34,615 nt of DNA from Pasteurellaceae bacterium LFhippo2 (GCA_029852775.1 LEKJ01000027.1:1-34615), one strand, 5' to 3'; shown: positions 1-8,622, numbered from the stretch's first letter. Notes: generated by a model not told the origin, from the sequence alone. A program made the numbers and translations.

Positions 1-920
1 TGTTAGCATAAACAGTATCTATGCCACCTTTTACCCTTTCAACAACTGTATCTCTCATATTATCTACATAGTAAGTATCATTACCTGTACCACCGTCCAT
101 ATAGTCAGCGCCAACACCTCCATCTAGAGTATCATTACCTGCATAGCCATATAATGAATCGTTATCACCACCACCTTCAAGACGATTATGCAACGTATTA
201 CCATGAAGAATGTTTTGGCTAGAATTTCCTTTACCTGTGATTGCTGCGCCAGTAAGGATTAAGCGCTCTACTTGGCTTGTCAAAGTATAGTCAATACTAG
301 AATAAACAGTATCTGTATCCCCTTTTGCTCTTTCAACAACAGTATCTCTCACATTATCTACATAATAAGTATCATTACCTGTACCACCGTCCATATAGTC
401 AGCGCCAACACCTCCATCTAGAGTATCATTACCTGCATAGCCATATAATGAGTCGTTACCATCACCACCTTCAAGACGATTATGTAATGCATTACCATGA
501 AGAATGTTTTGACCAGAATTGCCTTTACCTGTAGTTGCAGTGCCCGTAAGGATCAAGCGTTCTACTTCATTTGCCAAAGTATAATCAATGTTAGCATAAA
601 CAGTATCTATACCGCCTTTTGCTTTTTCAGCAACAATATCCCCAACATTATCTACATAGTAAATATCATTACCAACGCCACCTTCCATATAGTCAGCACC
701 AGAACCTCCATCAAGAAGATCATCCCCTTCGCCGCCATATAATCTATCATTTCCGGCAAAACCGTATAGCTTATCATCGCCAACTAGTCCTGAAAGAGTA
801 TTATTATTTTTATTGCCTCTTATCTGGTTATTATCTTGGTTCCCTGTACCATTATAAACATTATCCGCTAATGTGAGATTTTCAACATTTTCAGCCAATA
901 TATAGTCCTCAAGACTGGAA
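1..920 (-). repeat. 294-bp (98-residue) tandem RTX units
   Basis: The word ATAAACAGTATCT or close variants recur at 8, 302 and 596, exactly 294 bp apart, so the reading frame is kept. Each unit encodes a YTL..VERLILTG strand segment, an N..NILHGN..HNRLEGG segment and several GGxGND RTX motifs followed by YYVDN. The first two units are nearly identical; the unit ending near 920 is more diverged (VENLTLADN in place of VERLILTG). The array continues past the left edge, so the copy number is unknown. Confidence 0.85.
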
Positions 921-3900
921 ATAACCCTATCAATACCTTGATTTTTGAGTTCGATAACTTGATCTCCTCGATCATCAACATAGTAAGTATCATTTCCGAT
1001 GCCGCCTTCCATAATATCTGCCCCAGCACCACCGTCCAAAATATCATGTCCACGACCAGCACGAATGATATCCGAGCCAGAGCCTGTATAAACCTTATCG
1101 TTTCCATCCCCCGTCCGAATTTCATTGTTGGTATTAAATTTAGTGGTATTAATAACATCGTTACCGGCACCTGTTTGTAAGAACACTCGTTCCATGCTCG
1201 ATACGACGACTTTCCCTTTAACTGTTGTGCCGCCGTCTTTCCAAACTATATTATCCTTCCAGCTTGACCAGTCCGCATAGAATGTATCAATTCCTTCATC
1301 ACCCGCATATTCTTGGCCATTTTGATAGGCAATAAAGTCACCGCCTTTCGTCCCTTTAATATTGACCACTTCTATATCTTTAGCATGAACAATACTATAA
1401 TTATATGAATTATATTTAAACTCACTTCCGTTAGATAAAATGGTCTTAATATTATCCAAGCTTATCGATTCATAGCTACCCGTACTACCTAGTGAATAGC
1501 TACCTGTTTGGAAATATCCCCATTTCCCATCGGCTTTTTTCACTGATAGTACCAAGTTCGCTGAATAACTACTCCAATCAATATTTAAGGTATCTCGTCC
1601 TGCGCCTCCATCAACATAATCTGCACCATTTTTGTAGCCTACATAAATTGTATCGTTACCTTTGCCTAAACGATAATCATCATTTTGGGTTGAATCATAA
1701 ATGACATCATTGCCTTCGCCCGTTTGTAAAAGCACTCGTTCCATGCCCGATACGACGACTTTCCCCTTAACTGTTGTGCCGCCGTCTTTCCAAACTATAT
1801 TATCCTTCCAGCTTGACCAGTCCGCATAGAATGTATCAATTCCTTCATTACCCGCATATTCTTGGCCGTTTTGATAGGCAATAAAGTCACCGCCTTTCGT
1901 CCCTTTAATATTGACCACTTCTATATCTTTAGCATGAACAATACTATAATCATATGAATTATATTTAAACTCACTTCCGTTAGATAAAATGGTCTTAATA
2001 TTATCCAAACTTATCGATTCAGAGCTACCCGTACTACCTATTGAATAGCTACCTGTTTGGAAATATCCCCATTTCCCATCGGCTTTTTTCACTGATAGTA
2101 CCAAGTTCGCTGAATAACTACTCCAATCAATATTTAAGGTATCTCGTCCTGCGCCTCCGTCAACATAATCTGAACCAGAGTTTTCCTCAATATAGATAAC
2201 ATCATTTCCCGAACCAGCTCTAATATGATCATTTCCTCCATTTGCACGAATAACATCATTACCTCCAGCAGATAAAATAGTGTCGTCGCCATTAGTGCCA
2301 AAAATTTCTTCAGCACGATTTGAGCCAACATAAACACCTTCTTTATCATACATATAGTATTGAACAAGATCGTCTGAATAGAGCGTAACAGTGGTATGGG
2401 TGTTAACTATTTTGGCTGATGACTCTGTTGAAAGAGCTAAATAAACTTTTTCGTCAGCTTCCGACAAGGTATCACCCTGAATGTCTAAGGTTATAGTTTT
2501 GCGAGTTTCTCCTGATCTAAATAGAAGAGTCCCTGAAAGCAACCCATTGGCACCAAAATCATGTTCATCAATACCTTCCCCGCCAGTCAAAGCATAGTTA
2601 ACCGAAATATCTCCTTCTGTATTTCCATAACGTTTAATCTCAAAAATAAGAGTACGAACGCCACTATTTCCTTCAATAAATTGATAGCTATTGGTTTCGG
2701 TACGCTCTGCATTAAGTACATTCACTGAAATTGTTGGTGCAACATTTGGCATGCTCAATACAGGAACATCTGTTGTTTCTCCATATTGAATATTAAAAGT
2801 TTGGCTACCTAGAGCATAATTAACATTATGTCTAAACTTGCCAAGTTCTGGGAAAATTTTAAACAAGTTCCATTCCCACTGGCCTTGTTCTGTTTGGAAG
2901 AAATAACTTGAATCTTCGCCATTTTTATCTGTGAAGAATTGTGGAATTTCTTGGCCAAGAAGTTTTCCTTCTGCGCCAAGTAAAGTAAGATCGATAGCAC
3001 CAGTAATCAAAGCACCTACTTCACAATGTACCTCGCCTTTTAAATTATATTCGCAGGTAATAGATAGTGGCTCTGCATCTTGGTTATTATGAGAGTTGAA
3101 GACAAATTGATCTCCCAATGAACCCACTTTAACTTGTCCATCGCTCGCTCTCATAGTTACAACAATATCCTGAGCATCAAAGGTTACATTTAGTGCAGGT
3201 TTGATGCCTAAAGTTGCATTAACACTTAATAGAGAATATTCAAAATCTGTACTTATATCAAAGCCTAATAGCTTTCTTTCATCTTCAATTTTACCATCTA
3301 GTTTTTGAAGAAGTTTACCGACTGTCGCCGTCGCCCCTCCCCATTCCAAGAAGAAACCAGCAAGATCATCTAAATCCAAAGTAAGAGAGAACATTGGCTC
3401 CTTTTGTGCCAACATTGCACTCATATCCCATAGACCTTTTTCATCTACTGTGGCACGCGCTTCTCCATCTAAACCACGTGGATCAAATTTGAATGAAAAA
3501 GTACCAAGAGGTCCAACAAAGTTGTCACGGCCATTTAATGCTGTTTTGGAAAAGCTATCCCAAAATCCCGGTTTTTCAGTTACCGCATTATCATTTCCAC
3601 TTTCAGCCCCACTATTCTCTGTACCAGAGTCTTCTCCTTCCTCGTCTTCCTCATCAGCTGTGGAAAAAGACACTTCTTTTGTTTCTAACTTGAAAAGCTC
3701 TTTATTGAGTTTGACATCAATAACACCATCGGTATAACTTGCTCCTTTATTGTTGGTTTCACCAAATAAAGCCACTGCCCCATCATCAACAGTAGGAATA
3801 CCCGACCATTCAATTCCTAAATGCCCATTGATAGATGTTTCAAAAACAGCATTTGCAGCAACCATAACTTCTGGACCTTTGATATTCATCGTTGCATTTT

Positions 3901-4768
3901 CAATACCACCAAAACCAGTATCAATAATAAAACGATCTCCCATACGTACACTATTAGGCAGCGCAATCGCTGCAAGGATTGGATAATTTAAATCAAAAGT
4001 ACCAACAGATGCTTTAATATCAATTGGAATACCCGTGCGAATCCCAGAATGGCCTATCGCATAATCAATACCCACTTCAGCGCCTAAGAAACTTTTTTTG
4101 ATTTCACCAGAATAATTGACAGGAGCGGCTCTCACTACAAAGGTTTCAATTGTCATTTCAAGTAGGCCTTTTGAATCAGACCAAAGACTTTGATCAGAAA
4201 CATTGAGAGAGAGGTTTGTTGAATGGCTTGCTAATATACCACTAAAGGAAGATAAACTAAGTGCTTGAGAATTAATTTCACCAGATTGGTATTCAAGTTC
4301 CCAGTTACCACTTGATTTACTATAGCCGGTTAAATCCTCAGAAGAGGCAACATCAGCTTGAGTAAGCTGAGAAAAGGTATTGATAAACTCTAAACCTTTG
4401 GCATCTTGAGCAACATTACAGCCGTACAGCATAATATCGCCTGTTGGGGAAAGTGCTTCTCCGATTTTTTCTAACTCAGACTGGAATTGAGAAAGATTAG
4501 TTTGATTAAAGATGTGTTGCCCGATATGTAGCTGACCATTACTACCATGAGAAATTAAATGGATAGCATCAAGATCGCGATAATGAGCAAGGTGCTCTGC
4601 CATTTGTACAAGACCATTAGTATTTGGGTCCAATAAGACGAGTTGATAACCATCGTTTTTTTGTTCTAACTCTTGTACTACACTTTGCCAATCCTTGACG
4701 CTTGTATCGATAAATACAACTTCTAATCCCATTGTGTATTTAGCTTTATCATTTGATTTCGTATTCAT
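1..4768 (-). CDS. Giant DUF4347 / Calx-beta / RTX-repeat exported protein, C-terminus beyond the window
   Basis: The frame opens with ATG at 4768, preceded by GAGGA seven bases upstream, and I read it without a stop to base 2, giving at least 1589 residues. Order from the N-terminus: a DUF4347-type domain (about residues 15-160) with SHG (His74) and YGCN (Cys117); a long beta-rich region (165-675) with an acidic Asp/Glu/Ser linker near 370-395; a Calx-beta-like domain (about 677-800, ending in LYSDD); RTX nonapeptides of GGxGNDx type from about 820; two near-identical modules of about 152 residues (865-1016 and 1048-1199); then 98-residue RTX units running off the edge. There is no N-terminal signal peptide, as expected of a type I secretion substrate whose export signal is at the missing C-terminus. 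It lies 47 bp behind a small gene and probably shares its promoter. It is likely a surface or secreted calcium-binding adhesin; the exact role and any protease activity are inference. No secretion ATPase gene is visible. Confidence 0.85.
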   Translation of the reverse strand, partial: MNTKSNDKAKYTMGLEVVFIDTSVKDWQSVVQELEQKNDGYQLVLLDPNTNGLVQMAEHLAHYRDLDAIHLISHGSNGQLHIGQHIFNQTNLSQFQSELEKIGEALSPTGDIMLYGCNVAQDAKGLEFINTFSQLTQADVASSEDLTGYSKSSGNWELEYQSGEINSQALSLSSFSGILASHSTNLSLNVSDQSLWSDSKGLLEMTIETFVVRAAPVNYSGEIKKSFLGAEVGIDYAIGHSGIRTGIPIDIKASVGTFDLNYPILAAIALPNSVRMGDRFIIDTGFGGIENATMNIKGPEVMVAANAVFETSINGHLGIEWSGIPTVDDGAVALFGETNNKGASYTDGVIDVKLNKELFKLETKEVSFSTADEEDEEGEDSGTENSGAESGNDNAVTEKPGFWDSFSKTALNGRDNFVGPLGTFSFKFDPRGLDGEARATVDEKGLWDMSAMLAQKEPMFSLTLDLDDLAGFFLEWGGATATVGKLLQKLDGKIEDERKLLGFDISTDFEYSLLSVNATLGIKPALNVTFDAQDIVVTMRASDGQVKVGSLGDQFVFNSHNNQDAEPLSITCEYNLKGEVHCEVGALITGAIDLTLLGAEGKLLGQEIPQFFTDKNGEDSSYFFQTEQGQWEWNLFKIFPELGKFRHNVNYALGSQTFNIQYGETTDVPVLSMPNVAPTISVNVLNAERTETNSYQFIEGNSGVRTLIFEIKRYGNTEGDISVNYALTGGEGIDEHDFGANGLLSGTLLFRSGETRKTITLDIQGDTLSEADEKVYLALSTESSAKIVNTHTTVTLYSDDLVQYYMYDKEGVYVGSNRAEEIFGTNGDDTILSAGGNDVIRANGGNDHIRAGSGNDVIYIEENSGSDYVDGGAGRDTLNIDWSSYSANLVLSVKKADGKWGYFQTGSYSIGSTGSSESISLDNIKTILSNGSEFKYNSYDYSIVHAKDIEVVNIKGTKGGDFIAYQNGQEYAGNEGIDTFYADWSSWKDNIVWKDGGTTVKGKVVVSGMERVLLQTGEGNDVIYDSTQNDDYRLGKGNDTIYVGYKNGADYVDGGAGRDTLNIDWSSYSANLVLSVKKADGKWGYFQTGSYSLGSTGSYESISLDNIKTILSNGSEFKYNSYNYSIVHAKDIEVVNIKGTKGGDFIAYQNGQEYAGDEGIDTFYADWSSWKDNIVWKDGGTTVKGKVVVSSMERVFLQTGAGNDVINTTKFNTNNEIRTGDGNDKVYTGSGSDIIRAGRGHDILDGGAGADIMEGGIGNDTYYVDDRGDQVIELKNQGIDRVISSLEDYILAENVENLTLADNVYNGTGNQDNNQIRGNKNNNTLSGLVGDDKLYGFAGNDRLYGGEGDDLLDGGSGADYMEGGVGNDIYYVDNVGDIVAEKAKGGIDTVYANIDYTLANEVERLILTGTATTGKGNSGQNILHGNALHNRLEGGDGNDSLYGYAGNDTLDGGVGADYMDGGTGNDTYYVDNVRDTVVERAKGDTDTVYSSIDYTLTSQVERLILTGAAITGKGNSSQNILHGNTLHNRLEGGGDNDSLYGYAGNDTLDGGVGADYMDGGTGNDTYYVDNMRDTVVERVKGGIDTVYAN
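1173..2176 (-). repeat. 549-bp-period internal duplication in the giant RTX gene
   Basis: Bases 1173-1627 and 1722-2176 are two copies of about 455 bp, offset by exactly 549 bp (183 codons). The translated modules contain WSSYSANLVLSVKKADGKWG and WSSWKDNIVWKDGG and differ only at scattered residues, for example YDYSI/YNYSI, AGNEG/AGDEG, STGSSES/STGSYES and VSGMERVLL/VSSMERVFL. The 95 bp between them carry unrelated RTX motifs. Near-identity at nucleotide level points to a recent duplication or ongoing homogenisation. Confidence 0.9.
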
Positions 4769-4794
4769 TGGTAGATCCTCAATATTACAAAGGA

Positions 4795-4804
4795 ACAAGC
4801 GGTC
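4795..4804 (+). other. DNA uptake signal sequence (ACAAGCGGTC)
   Basis: A perfect copy of the Actinobacillus-type uptake word, followed by AG, lies in the 47-bp gap between the small 85-residue gene and the giant RTX gene. Such words promote uptake of related DNA in competent Pasteurellaceae. It is a single copy here, not an inverted pair, so a terminator role is unlikely. Confidence 0.75.
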
Positions 4805-4815
4805 AGCTTATCGAA

Positions 4816-5073
4816 TTAATTTACAGATGTGCTGCTGGAAAGGTTTATTTCTTCCTGTCTAGCTTTCAGTTGCTCCAAAATTGTCGCTTTCATTTGTTCA
4901 AGTAATTCAAGGCTTTGTAACATTCCATCAATCGGCATAACTAAGCGGAATGCTTGATTTAGCTCGGCCTTTTGATTTTCAGTATCTAAAGATGTTAAAC
5001 GTAAAAAATCTAGACGAACAACACCACTAGCAACAGTGATATTTCCTAAACGGTCTGCAAATAGATCTGACAT
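4816..5073 (-). CDS. Small protein of unknown function upstream of the giant RTX gene
   Basis: An 85-residue soluble protein with no signal peptide, transmembrane segment or cysteine. It starts at ATG 5073 behind GAGGAA (8-base spacing). The N-terminal half alternates hydrophobic residues (ITVASGVVRLDFLRL), suggesting beta strands. The second half (FRLVMPIDGMLQSLELLEQM, then a charged stretch) looks helical. The overall pattern, a strand pair followed by an RLVM-P helix, vaguely recalls the DUF3467 family, but I would not assign it. The giant RTX gene begins 47 bp downstream on the same strand and a good sigma-70-type promoter precedes this gene, so the two are probably one transcript. A role in export, folding or regulation of the giant protein is inference from position only. 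Confidence 0.75.
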   Translation of the reverse strand: MSDLFADRLGNITVASGVVRLDFLRLTSLDTENQKAELNQAFRLVMPIDGMLQSLELLEQMKATILEQLKARQEEINLSSSTSVN

Positions 5074-5112
5074 AGTAAAATTCCTCTTTTATATTTGTTG
5101 AAAATTCAGCGG

Positions 5113-5141
5113 ATAATAGATCAATATTCACCCCATAGCAA
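5113..5141 (-). promoter_or_regulatory. Sigma-70-type promoter for the small gene / giant RTX operon
   Basis: Reading the minus strand, TTGCTA (5136-5141) and TATTAT (5113-5118) are separated by exactly 17 bp, about 40 bp upstream of the start at 5073. The -10 matches consensus in 5 of 6 bases and the -35 in 4 of 6. Confidence 0.55.
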
Positions 5142-5190
5142 GCTATTACAAAATAACGTAAATTTCCCCTTTCAAATTTAAAAATTTCCA

Positions 5191-5231
5191 AAAAAAAGAC
5201 TGATTTCGACATAATATCGAAATCAGTCTTT
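5191..5231 (-). terminator. Rho-independent terminator after lgt
   Basis: A perfect 15-bp inverted repeat (5195-5209 with 5217-5231; core GACTGATTTCGA) has a 7-base loop. On the minus strand it is followed by a run of seven T (5191-5197). It lies 25 bp past the lgt stop and separates the lgt operon from the RTX operon. Confidence 0.9.
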
Positions 5232-5255
5232 ACGAAATTAATCGTTAAATTCCGG

Positions 5256-6053
5256 TTAACCCTTACGATTTATCTTATACGCCACAGCAATAATCACTAA
5301 CCCACCAATCACCATTGGCAATGAGAGTAGCTGCCCACGTGTAATTAAATCGGCTGCGGTATTCACATTTGGGTCAAATTCACGGAAGTACTCTACAATA
5401 AAGCGGAAAGAACCATAACCTAATAAGAATAAGCCAGCCACAGAGCCTGTTGGACGTGGTTTGCGTACGAAAATATTCAAAATAAAGAATAGCACTAAAC
5501 CTTCCAAAAATGCTTCATAAAGCTGTGATGGATGGCGTGGCAAATAACCACCGTTAGGGAACATCACCGCCCAAGGCACATCGGTTACTCTGCCCCATAG
5601 TTCATCATTGATAAAGTTACCAATACGGCCTAAACCCAAGCCAAAAGGAATTAGTGGTGCAACAAAATCAGCGGTTTGCCAGAAACCACGGTTTTGACGG
5701 CGCGATGTCCAAATCATCGATAAAATCACCCCGATTAAACCGCCGTGGAAAGACATTCCCCCTTCCCAAATTCTGAAAAGATAGAGCGGATCTTGCAATA
5801 ATTTATCAAAGCTATAGAAGAATACATCGCCAATACGCCCGCCTAGCACAACGCCGAAAAAGCCGTTATAGAGTAGCTGATCGACTTGCTCTGTCGTCCA
5901 TACGCCATTTGAATTTTTTGCTCGGCGAATACCAAGCCAGTAGGCAAAACCAAAACCAAGTAGATACATTAAGCCATACCAATGCATTGAGATTGGCCCT
6001 AAGCTAAAAATCACTGGGTCGATTTTGGGAAATGCTAAAAATTGTTCGTTCAT
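5256..6053 (-). CDS. lgt: Prolipoprotein diacylglyceryl transferase
   Basis: Inner-membrane enzyme that transfers diacylglyceryl from phosphatidylglycerol to the lipobox cysteine of prolipoproteins, the first step of lipoprotein maturation. The 265 residues hold about seven hydrophobic segments. The family signatures are visible: [11 protein letters not shown] near residue 24, the catalytic-loop histidine His103 in MSFHGGLIG, and [14 protein letters not shown]. Length matches the family. The start is ATG 6053; the upstream TauE/SafE gene ends 7 bp away at 6061, so it is the last gene of rppH-tauE-lgt. The same order is known in Haemophilus influenzae. Its partner LspA, which acts next in the pathway, is encoded at 20688-21179. 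Confidence 0.97.
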   Translation of the reverse strand: MNEQFLAFPKIDPVIFSLGPISMHWYGLMYLLGFGFAYWLGIRRAKNSNGVWTTEQVDQLLYNGFFGVVLGGRIGDVFFYSFDKLLQDPLYLFRIWEGGMSFHGGLIGVILSMIWTSRRQNRGFWQTADFVAPLIPFGLGLGRIGNFINDELWGRVTDVPWAVMFPNGGYLPRHPSQLYEAFLEGLVLFFILNIFVRKPRPTGSVAGLFLLGYGSFRFIVEYFREFDPNVNTAADLITRGQLLSLPMVIGGLVIIAVAYKINRKG

Positions 6054-6060
6054 AGAAACC

Positions 6061-6855
6061 TTATTTTAAAAACATATTGATCGCGATTGCGACTAATAGC
6101 ACCGCAAAAGCTTTTTTCAAAGTTGCTACAGGCAATACATTTGCCGCATTTGCCCCTAATTTAGAAGTAAAGAACGATGTTAATGTAATACCTAATAATG
6201 CTGGAAGATAAACATAACCGACTGAATAATCAGGTAAATTCGGTACATTCCAACCGCTTGTAATAAAACTTAATGTCCCTGCTAAACCTAGTAATGCGCC
6301 GCAGAATGATGATGTGCCAATCGCACGTTTCATCTCAAGCCCACGTCCATTTAAGTAAGGGACGATAAAGGCACCGCCTGCAATCCCTGCCATACTAGAA
6401 AGCACGCCGATAACACTGCCTGCCACAATGGTAGATTGTGGTGTAATTGGTTTAGGTTGGGTAATTTCTTTCTTAATTGAGAAAATCATTTTCAGCGCAA
6501 GGAATAACACCATTCCCGCAAAGATTTTCGACATCAACTCTTTTGGAAGATTACCCACCACAAGTCCAGCTAAGAAAACTGAAATCATCAATGCCGGAAT
6601 AAAATATTTGCTGACTTGCCAATCAACATTACCATTTTTATGATGGCGCTGTGCCGCAGAAAATGCGGTTACCACAATGGTAGAAAATGATGTGCCAAGT
6701 GCAACAGACATCATTGATTCAGCTGGCACTCCCGCCATCGGTAATAGGTAAACCAATGATGGAACGATAATCAAGCCACCGCCGATACCGAATAGTCCCG
6801 CTAAAAAGCCAACGACCGCCCCCAAGGCTAAAAAACTAATAAAAAGCTCAATCAC
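6061..6855 (-). CDS. TauE/SafE (TSUP) family membrane permease
   Basis: A 264-residue polytopic membrane protein with about eight hydrophobic segments and the TSUP glycine-rich hallmarks: [17 protein letters not shown] at the N-terminus and its internal echo [15 protein letters not shown] around residues 150-170. The family exports sulfite, sulfoacetate or related organosulfur anions; the substrate of this member is unknown. The start is GTG at 6855, which overlaps the TAG stop of rppH (TAGTG), so translation is probably coupled. lgt follows after 7 bp. Placing a TSUP protein between rppH and lgt matches the known H. influenzae order, but no functional link among the three is established. Confidence 0.9.
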   Translation of the reverse strand: MIELFISFLALGAVVGFLAGLFGIGGGLIIVPSLVYLLPMAGVPAESMMSVALGTSFSTIVVTAFSAAQRHHKNGNVDWQVSKYFIPALMISVFLAGLVVGNLPKELMSKIFAGMVLFLALKMIFSIKKEITQPKPITPQSTIVAGSVIGVLSSMAGIAGGAFIVPYLNGRGLEMKRAIGTSSFCGALLGLAGTLSFITSGWNVPNLPDYSVGYVYLPALLGITLTSFFTSKLGANAANVLPVATLKKAFAVLLVAIAINMFLK

Positions 6856-7457
6856 TATTTTTTCCCCCGATAAGCACGATATGGTTTACGAAACTCTTTT
6901 TTACCCTCTTTTTGATTATCACGCGGATAATCACGTTTCGGACGCTCTTCTCGTCCTTTATCCTGTTGGCTCGGCTGGCTCATTAAAACCTGCGCAAACT
7001 CTTTCATTACTTTGCGATAAACATCACGTTTAAATGAAACCACTTGACGCACTGGATACCAAAAGCTTACCCAACGCCAACCATCAAATTCAGGGGTTTT
7101 AGTCATTTTAAGGTCAATATTGCTTTCATCGCTGACTAATTGAAGTAAAAACCAACGCTGCTTTTGACCAATACAAACAGGTTGAGAGCCATTTCCGTCG
7201 GAACGAATTAAACGTTTCGGTAATTTATATCTCAACCAATACTTAGATGCCCAAAGTAATCGCACATCTTTTTTCGATAAACCGACTTCTTCATAGAGCT
7301 CACGGTACATTGCTGTTTCAATGTTTTCCCCTTCGTTAATTCCACCTTGTGGAAATTGCCAAGAGTTTTGACCAAACCGTTTTGCCCAAAGAACCTGTCC
7401 TTGTTTATTACAGATGACGATACCTACATTAGGGCGGTAACCATCGAAATCGATCAA
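6855..7457 (-). CDS. rppH: RNA 5'-pyrophosphohydrolase (Nudix)
   Basis: RppH converts the 5'-triphosphate end of mRNA to a monophosphate, opening the way to RNase E decay. The Nudix box lies at about residues 38-60 (GGINEGEN..., then REL.EEVGL) and supplies the metal-binding glutamates Glu53, Glu56 and Glu57. The opening [16 protein letters not shown] matches the E. coli protein after its first residue, which fixes the start at TTG 7457, preceded by AAGGCGG at seven bases. At 200 residues it is longer than the E. coli protein (about 176) because of a lysine/arginine-rich tail after residue 160 that could bind RNA. It is the first gene of rppH-tauE-lgt and borders the candidate replication origin. 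Confidence 0.96.
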   Translation of the reverse strand: MIDFDGYRPNVGIVICNKQGQVLWAKRFGQNSWQFPQGGINEGENIETAMYRELYEEVGLSKKDVRLLWASKYWLRYKLPKRLIRSDGNGSQPVCIGQKQRWFLLQLVSDESNIDLKMTKTPEFDGWRWVSFWYPVRQVVSFKRDVYRKVMKEFAQVLMSQPSQQDKGREERPKRDYPRDNQKEGKKEFRKPYRAYRGKK

Positions 7458-7572
7458 TCTAGACCGCCTTATTTTTTAAAGTTTGAAATGGGGCTAATTG
7501 TTTCATAATTCGCCCTTTTGAACAACCAAAACCACTCTACAACCGGTTCGATTTTAAGATTTTTTTGCAAGT

Positions 7573-7870
7573 TGTGGATAACTTTGTGGATAAATTGAAT
7601 ATTTGTTGATAACTAACCAGAATAACTTATTTAACCTGTTGATCTTGAAAGAGATCTATTTTCATTAAAAACGATCTATTCTCTTATTTGGTCGCTGTAA
7701 AGATCCACATAAGAACGCCTTCAAAACCATCTTTTATGGATAACTTGCTGTTCAGCTAAGAAAATCCTTCTATTTGTTCACATTAGCTCGGATATTATCC
7801 CCATCAAATGTGGATAACTTTGTGATAGATCTGAATAATGTACGTGAATAACTTAGGATAAGATCGTTAA
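7573..7870. other. oriC: Candidate chromosomal replication origin (oriC-like DnaA-box region)
   Basis: Within the 567-bp non-coding gap between rppH and tpx, TGTGGATAA (complement of the DnaA box TTATCCACA) occurs perfectly at 7573-7581, 7585-7593 and 7809-7817. One-mismatch boxes lie at 7604-7612, 7735-7743 and 7795-7803. GATC occurs at 7641, 7653, 7673, 7702, 7828 and 7862, a high density for AT-rich DNA. Two 13-mers starting GATCTATT (7653-7665 and 7673-7685) resemble the AT-rich unwinding repeats of E. coli oriC, and lie next to a box-bearing segment as in E. coli. What argues against it: rppH/tpx are not the usual neighbours of oriC (mnmG/mioC), and gene direction is mixed to the right. 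Confidence 0.65.
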
Positions 7871-7983
7871 ATAGGTTGTTTTATCAATAAAAACAATATA
7901 TTAGATTAATTAGAAAACGGCGGGATAAGTGATGCTTATTTTATAAACAATAGAGTAACACCTATGAGCAAATATGTGCAAAA

Positions 7984-8006
7984 GGCACGAGCGAGACGCT
8001 CGCGCC
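7984..8006 (-). terminator. Hairpin terminator after tpx
   Basis: GGCACGAGCG (7984-7993) and CGCTCGCGCC (7997-8006) form a 10-bp stem with one G-T pair and a 3-base loop. On the minus strand it is followed by TTTT. It lies 18 bp beyond the tpx stop and also separates tpx transcription from the candidate origin. Confidence 0.65.
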
Positions 8007-8024
8007 AACAATATAAGAAATATA

Positions 8025-8522
8025 TTATAAAACCGCTAACGCAGCTTCATAATTTGGCTCTTGTTTAATTTCAGGCACTAATTCGCTGTGTAATACTTTG
8101 TTATTTTCATCTAACACGATCACAGAACGTGCTGTTAAGCCTGCTAATGGGCCTGTTGCAATATCAACACCTAATGCAGTGTGAAGATCTTTAGCGCGGA
8201 AAGTTGATAATGTTTTTGCATTTTCGATCCCTTCTGCGCCGCAGAAACGTGCTTGAGCAAATGGAAGATCCGCTGAAATACAAAGTACTACGGTATTTTC
8301 TAAATTTGCAGCCTGTTGGTTAAATACGCGTACAGATGTAGCGCAGATCCCCGTATCAATACTTGGGAAAATGTTTAATACTTTACGTTTACCAGCGAAA
8401 TCCGCTAATGCTACTTCGCTTAAATCATTTGCCACAAGTGCAAAATTTTCAACGATTTGACCCGCTTGTGGGAATTGGCCAGCAACTTCGATTGGGTTAC
8501 CTGCTAGAGTAATTTGTGCCAT
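8025..8522 (-). CDS. tpx: Thiol peroxidase (atypical 2-Cys peroxiredoxin)
   Basis: Tpx reduces hydrogen peroxide and, preferentially, organic hydroperoxides using thioredoxin. The 165-residue sequence keeps the Tpx pattern: the peroxidatic Cys60 in [13 protein letters not shown], the resolving Cys94 in ARFCGAEG and the catalytic-site Thr57. Length equals the family norm (about 168). ATG 8522 is preceded by AAGGA at 7 bases. It is a single-gene unit: a hairpin terminator follows, and plsC diverges from it across a 163-bp gap containing promoters for both. Confidence 0.97.
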   Translation of the reverse strand: MAQITLAGNPIEVAGQFPQAGQIVENFALVANDLSEVALADFAGKRKVLNIFPSIDTGICATSVRVFNQQAANLENTVVLCISADLPFAQARFCGAEGIENAKTLSTFRAKDLHTALGVDIATGPLAGLTARSVIVLDENNKVLHSELVPEIKQEPNYEAALAVL

Positions 8523-8558
8523 AGAAATATCCTTTATGGTTGGTAAAAATTCTTGTGC

Positions 8559-8586
8559 AATATAACAGATTACTGATAAAGCTCAA
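8559..8586 (-). promoter_or_regulatory. Putative tpx promoter
   Basis: On the minus strand TTGAGC (8581-8586) and TATATT (8559-8564) are 16 bp apart, 36 bp upstream of the tpx start. The -35 is weak (4 of 6), the -10 good (5 of 6). No OxyR-type site was recognised by eye. Confidence 0.45.
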
Positions 8587-8622
8587 ATCTATTAAAAAAC
8601 TAGGCAATAACGTTGGATCTTT

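Noticed and set aside
1-920. CRISPR array
   Set aside because: The regular spacing is 294 bp and the units are coding RTX repeats in one frame, not short direct repeats with unique spacers.
868-1170. A 100-residue open frame on the minus strand inside the RTX region
   Set aside because: It is a shadow in another frame of the giant RTX gene; the real frame has continuous RTX motifs and codon use.
3450-3986. Plus-strand open frames rich in Ser/Pro
   Set aside because: They are antisense to the giant gene and have no ribosome site or homology; their bias mirrors the opposite-strand codons.
5027-5212. A 61-residue minus-strand frame overlapping the small gene's start
   Set aside because: It contains the promoter and ribosome site of the 85-residue gene and part of the lgt terminator, so it is unlikely to be coding.
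7964-8068. A 34-residue open frame starting ATGAGCAAATATG near the candidate origin
   Set aside because: It crosses the tpx terminator hairpin and runs antisense into the tpx 3' end, with no clear ribosome site.
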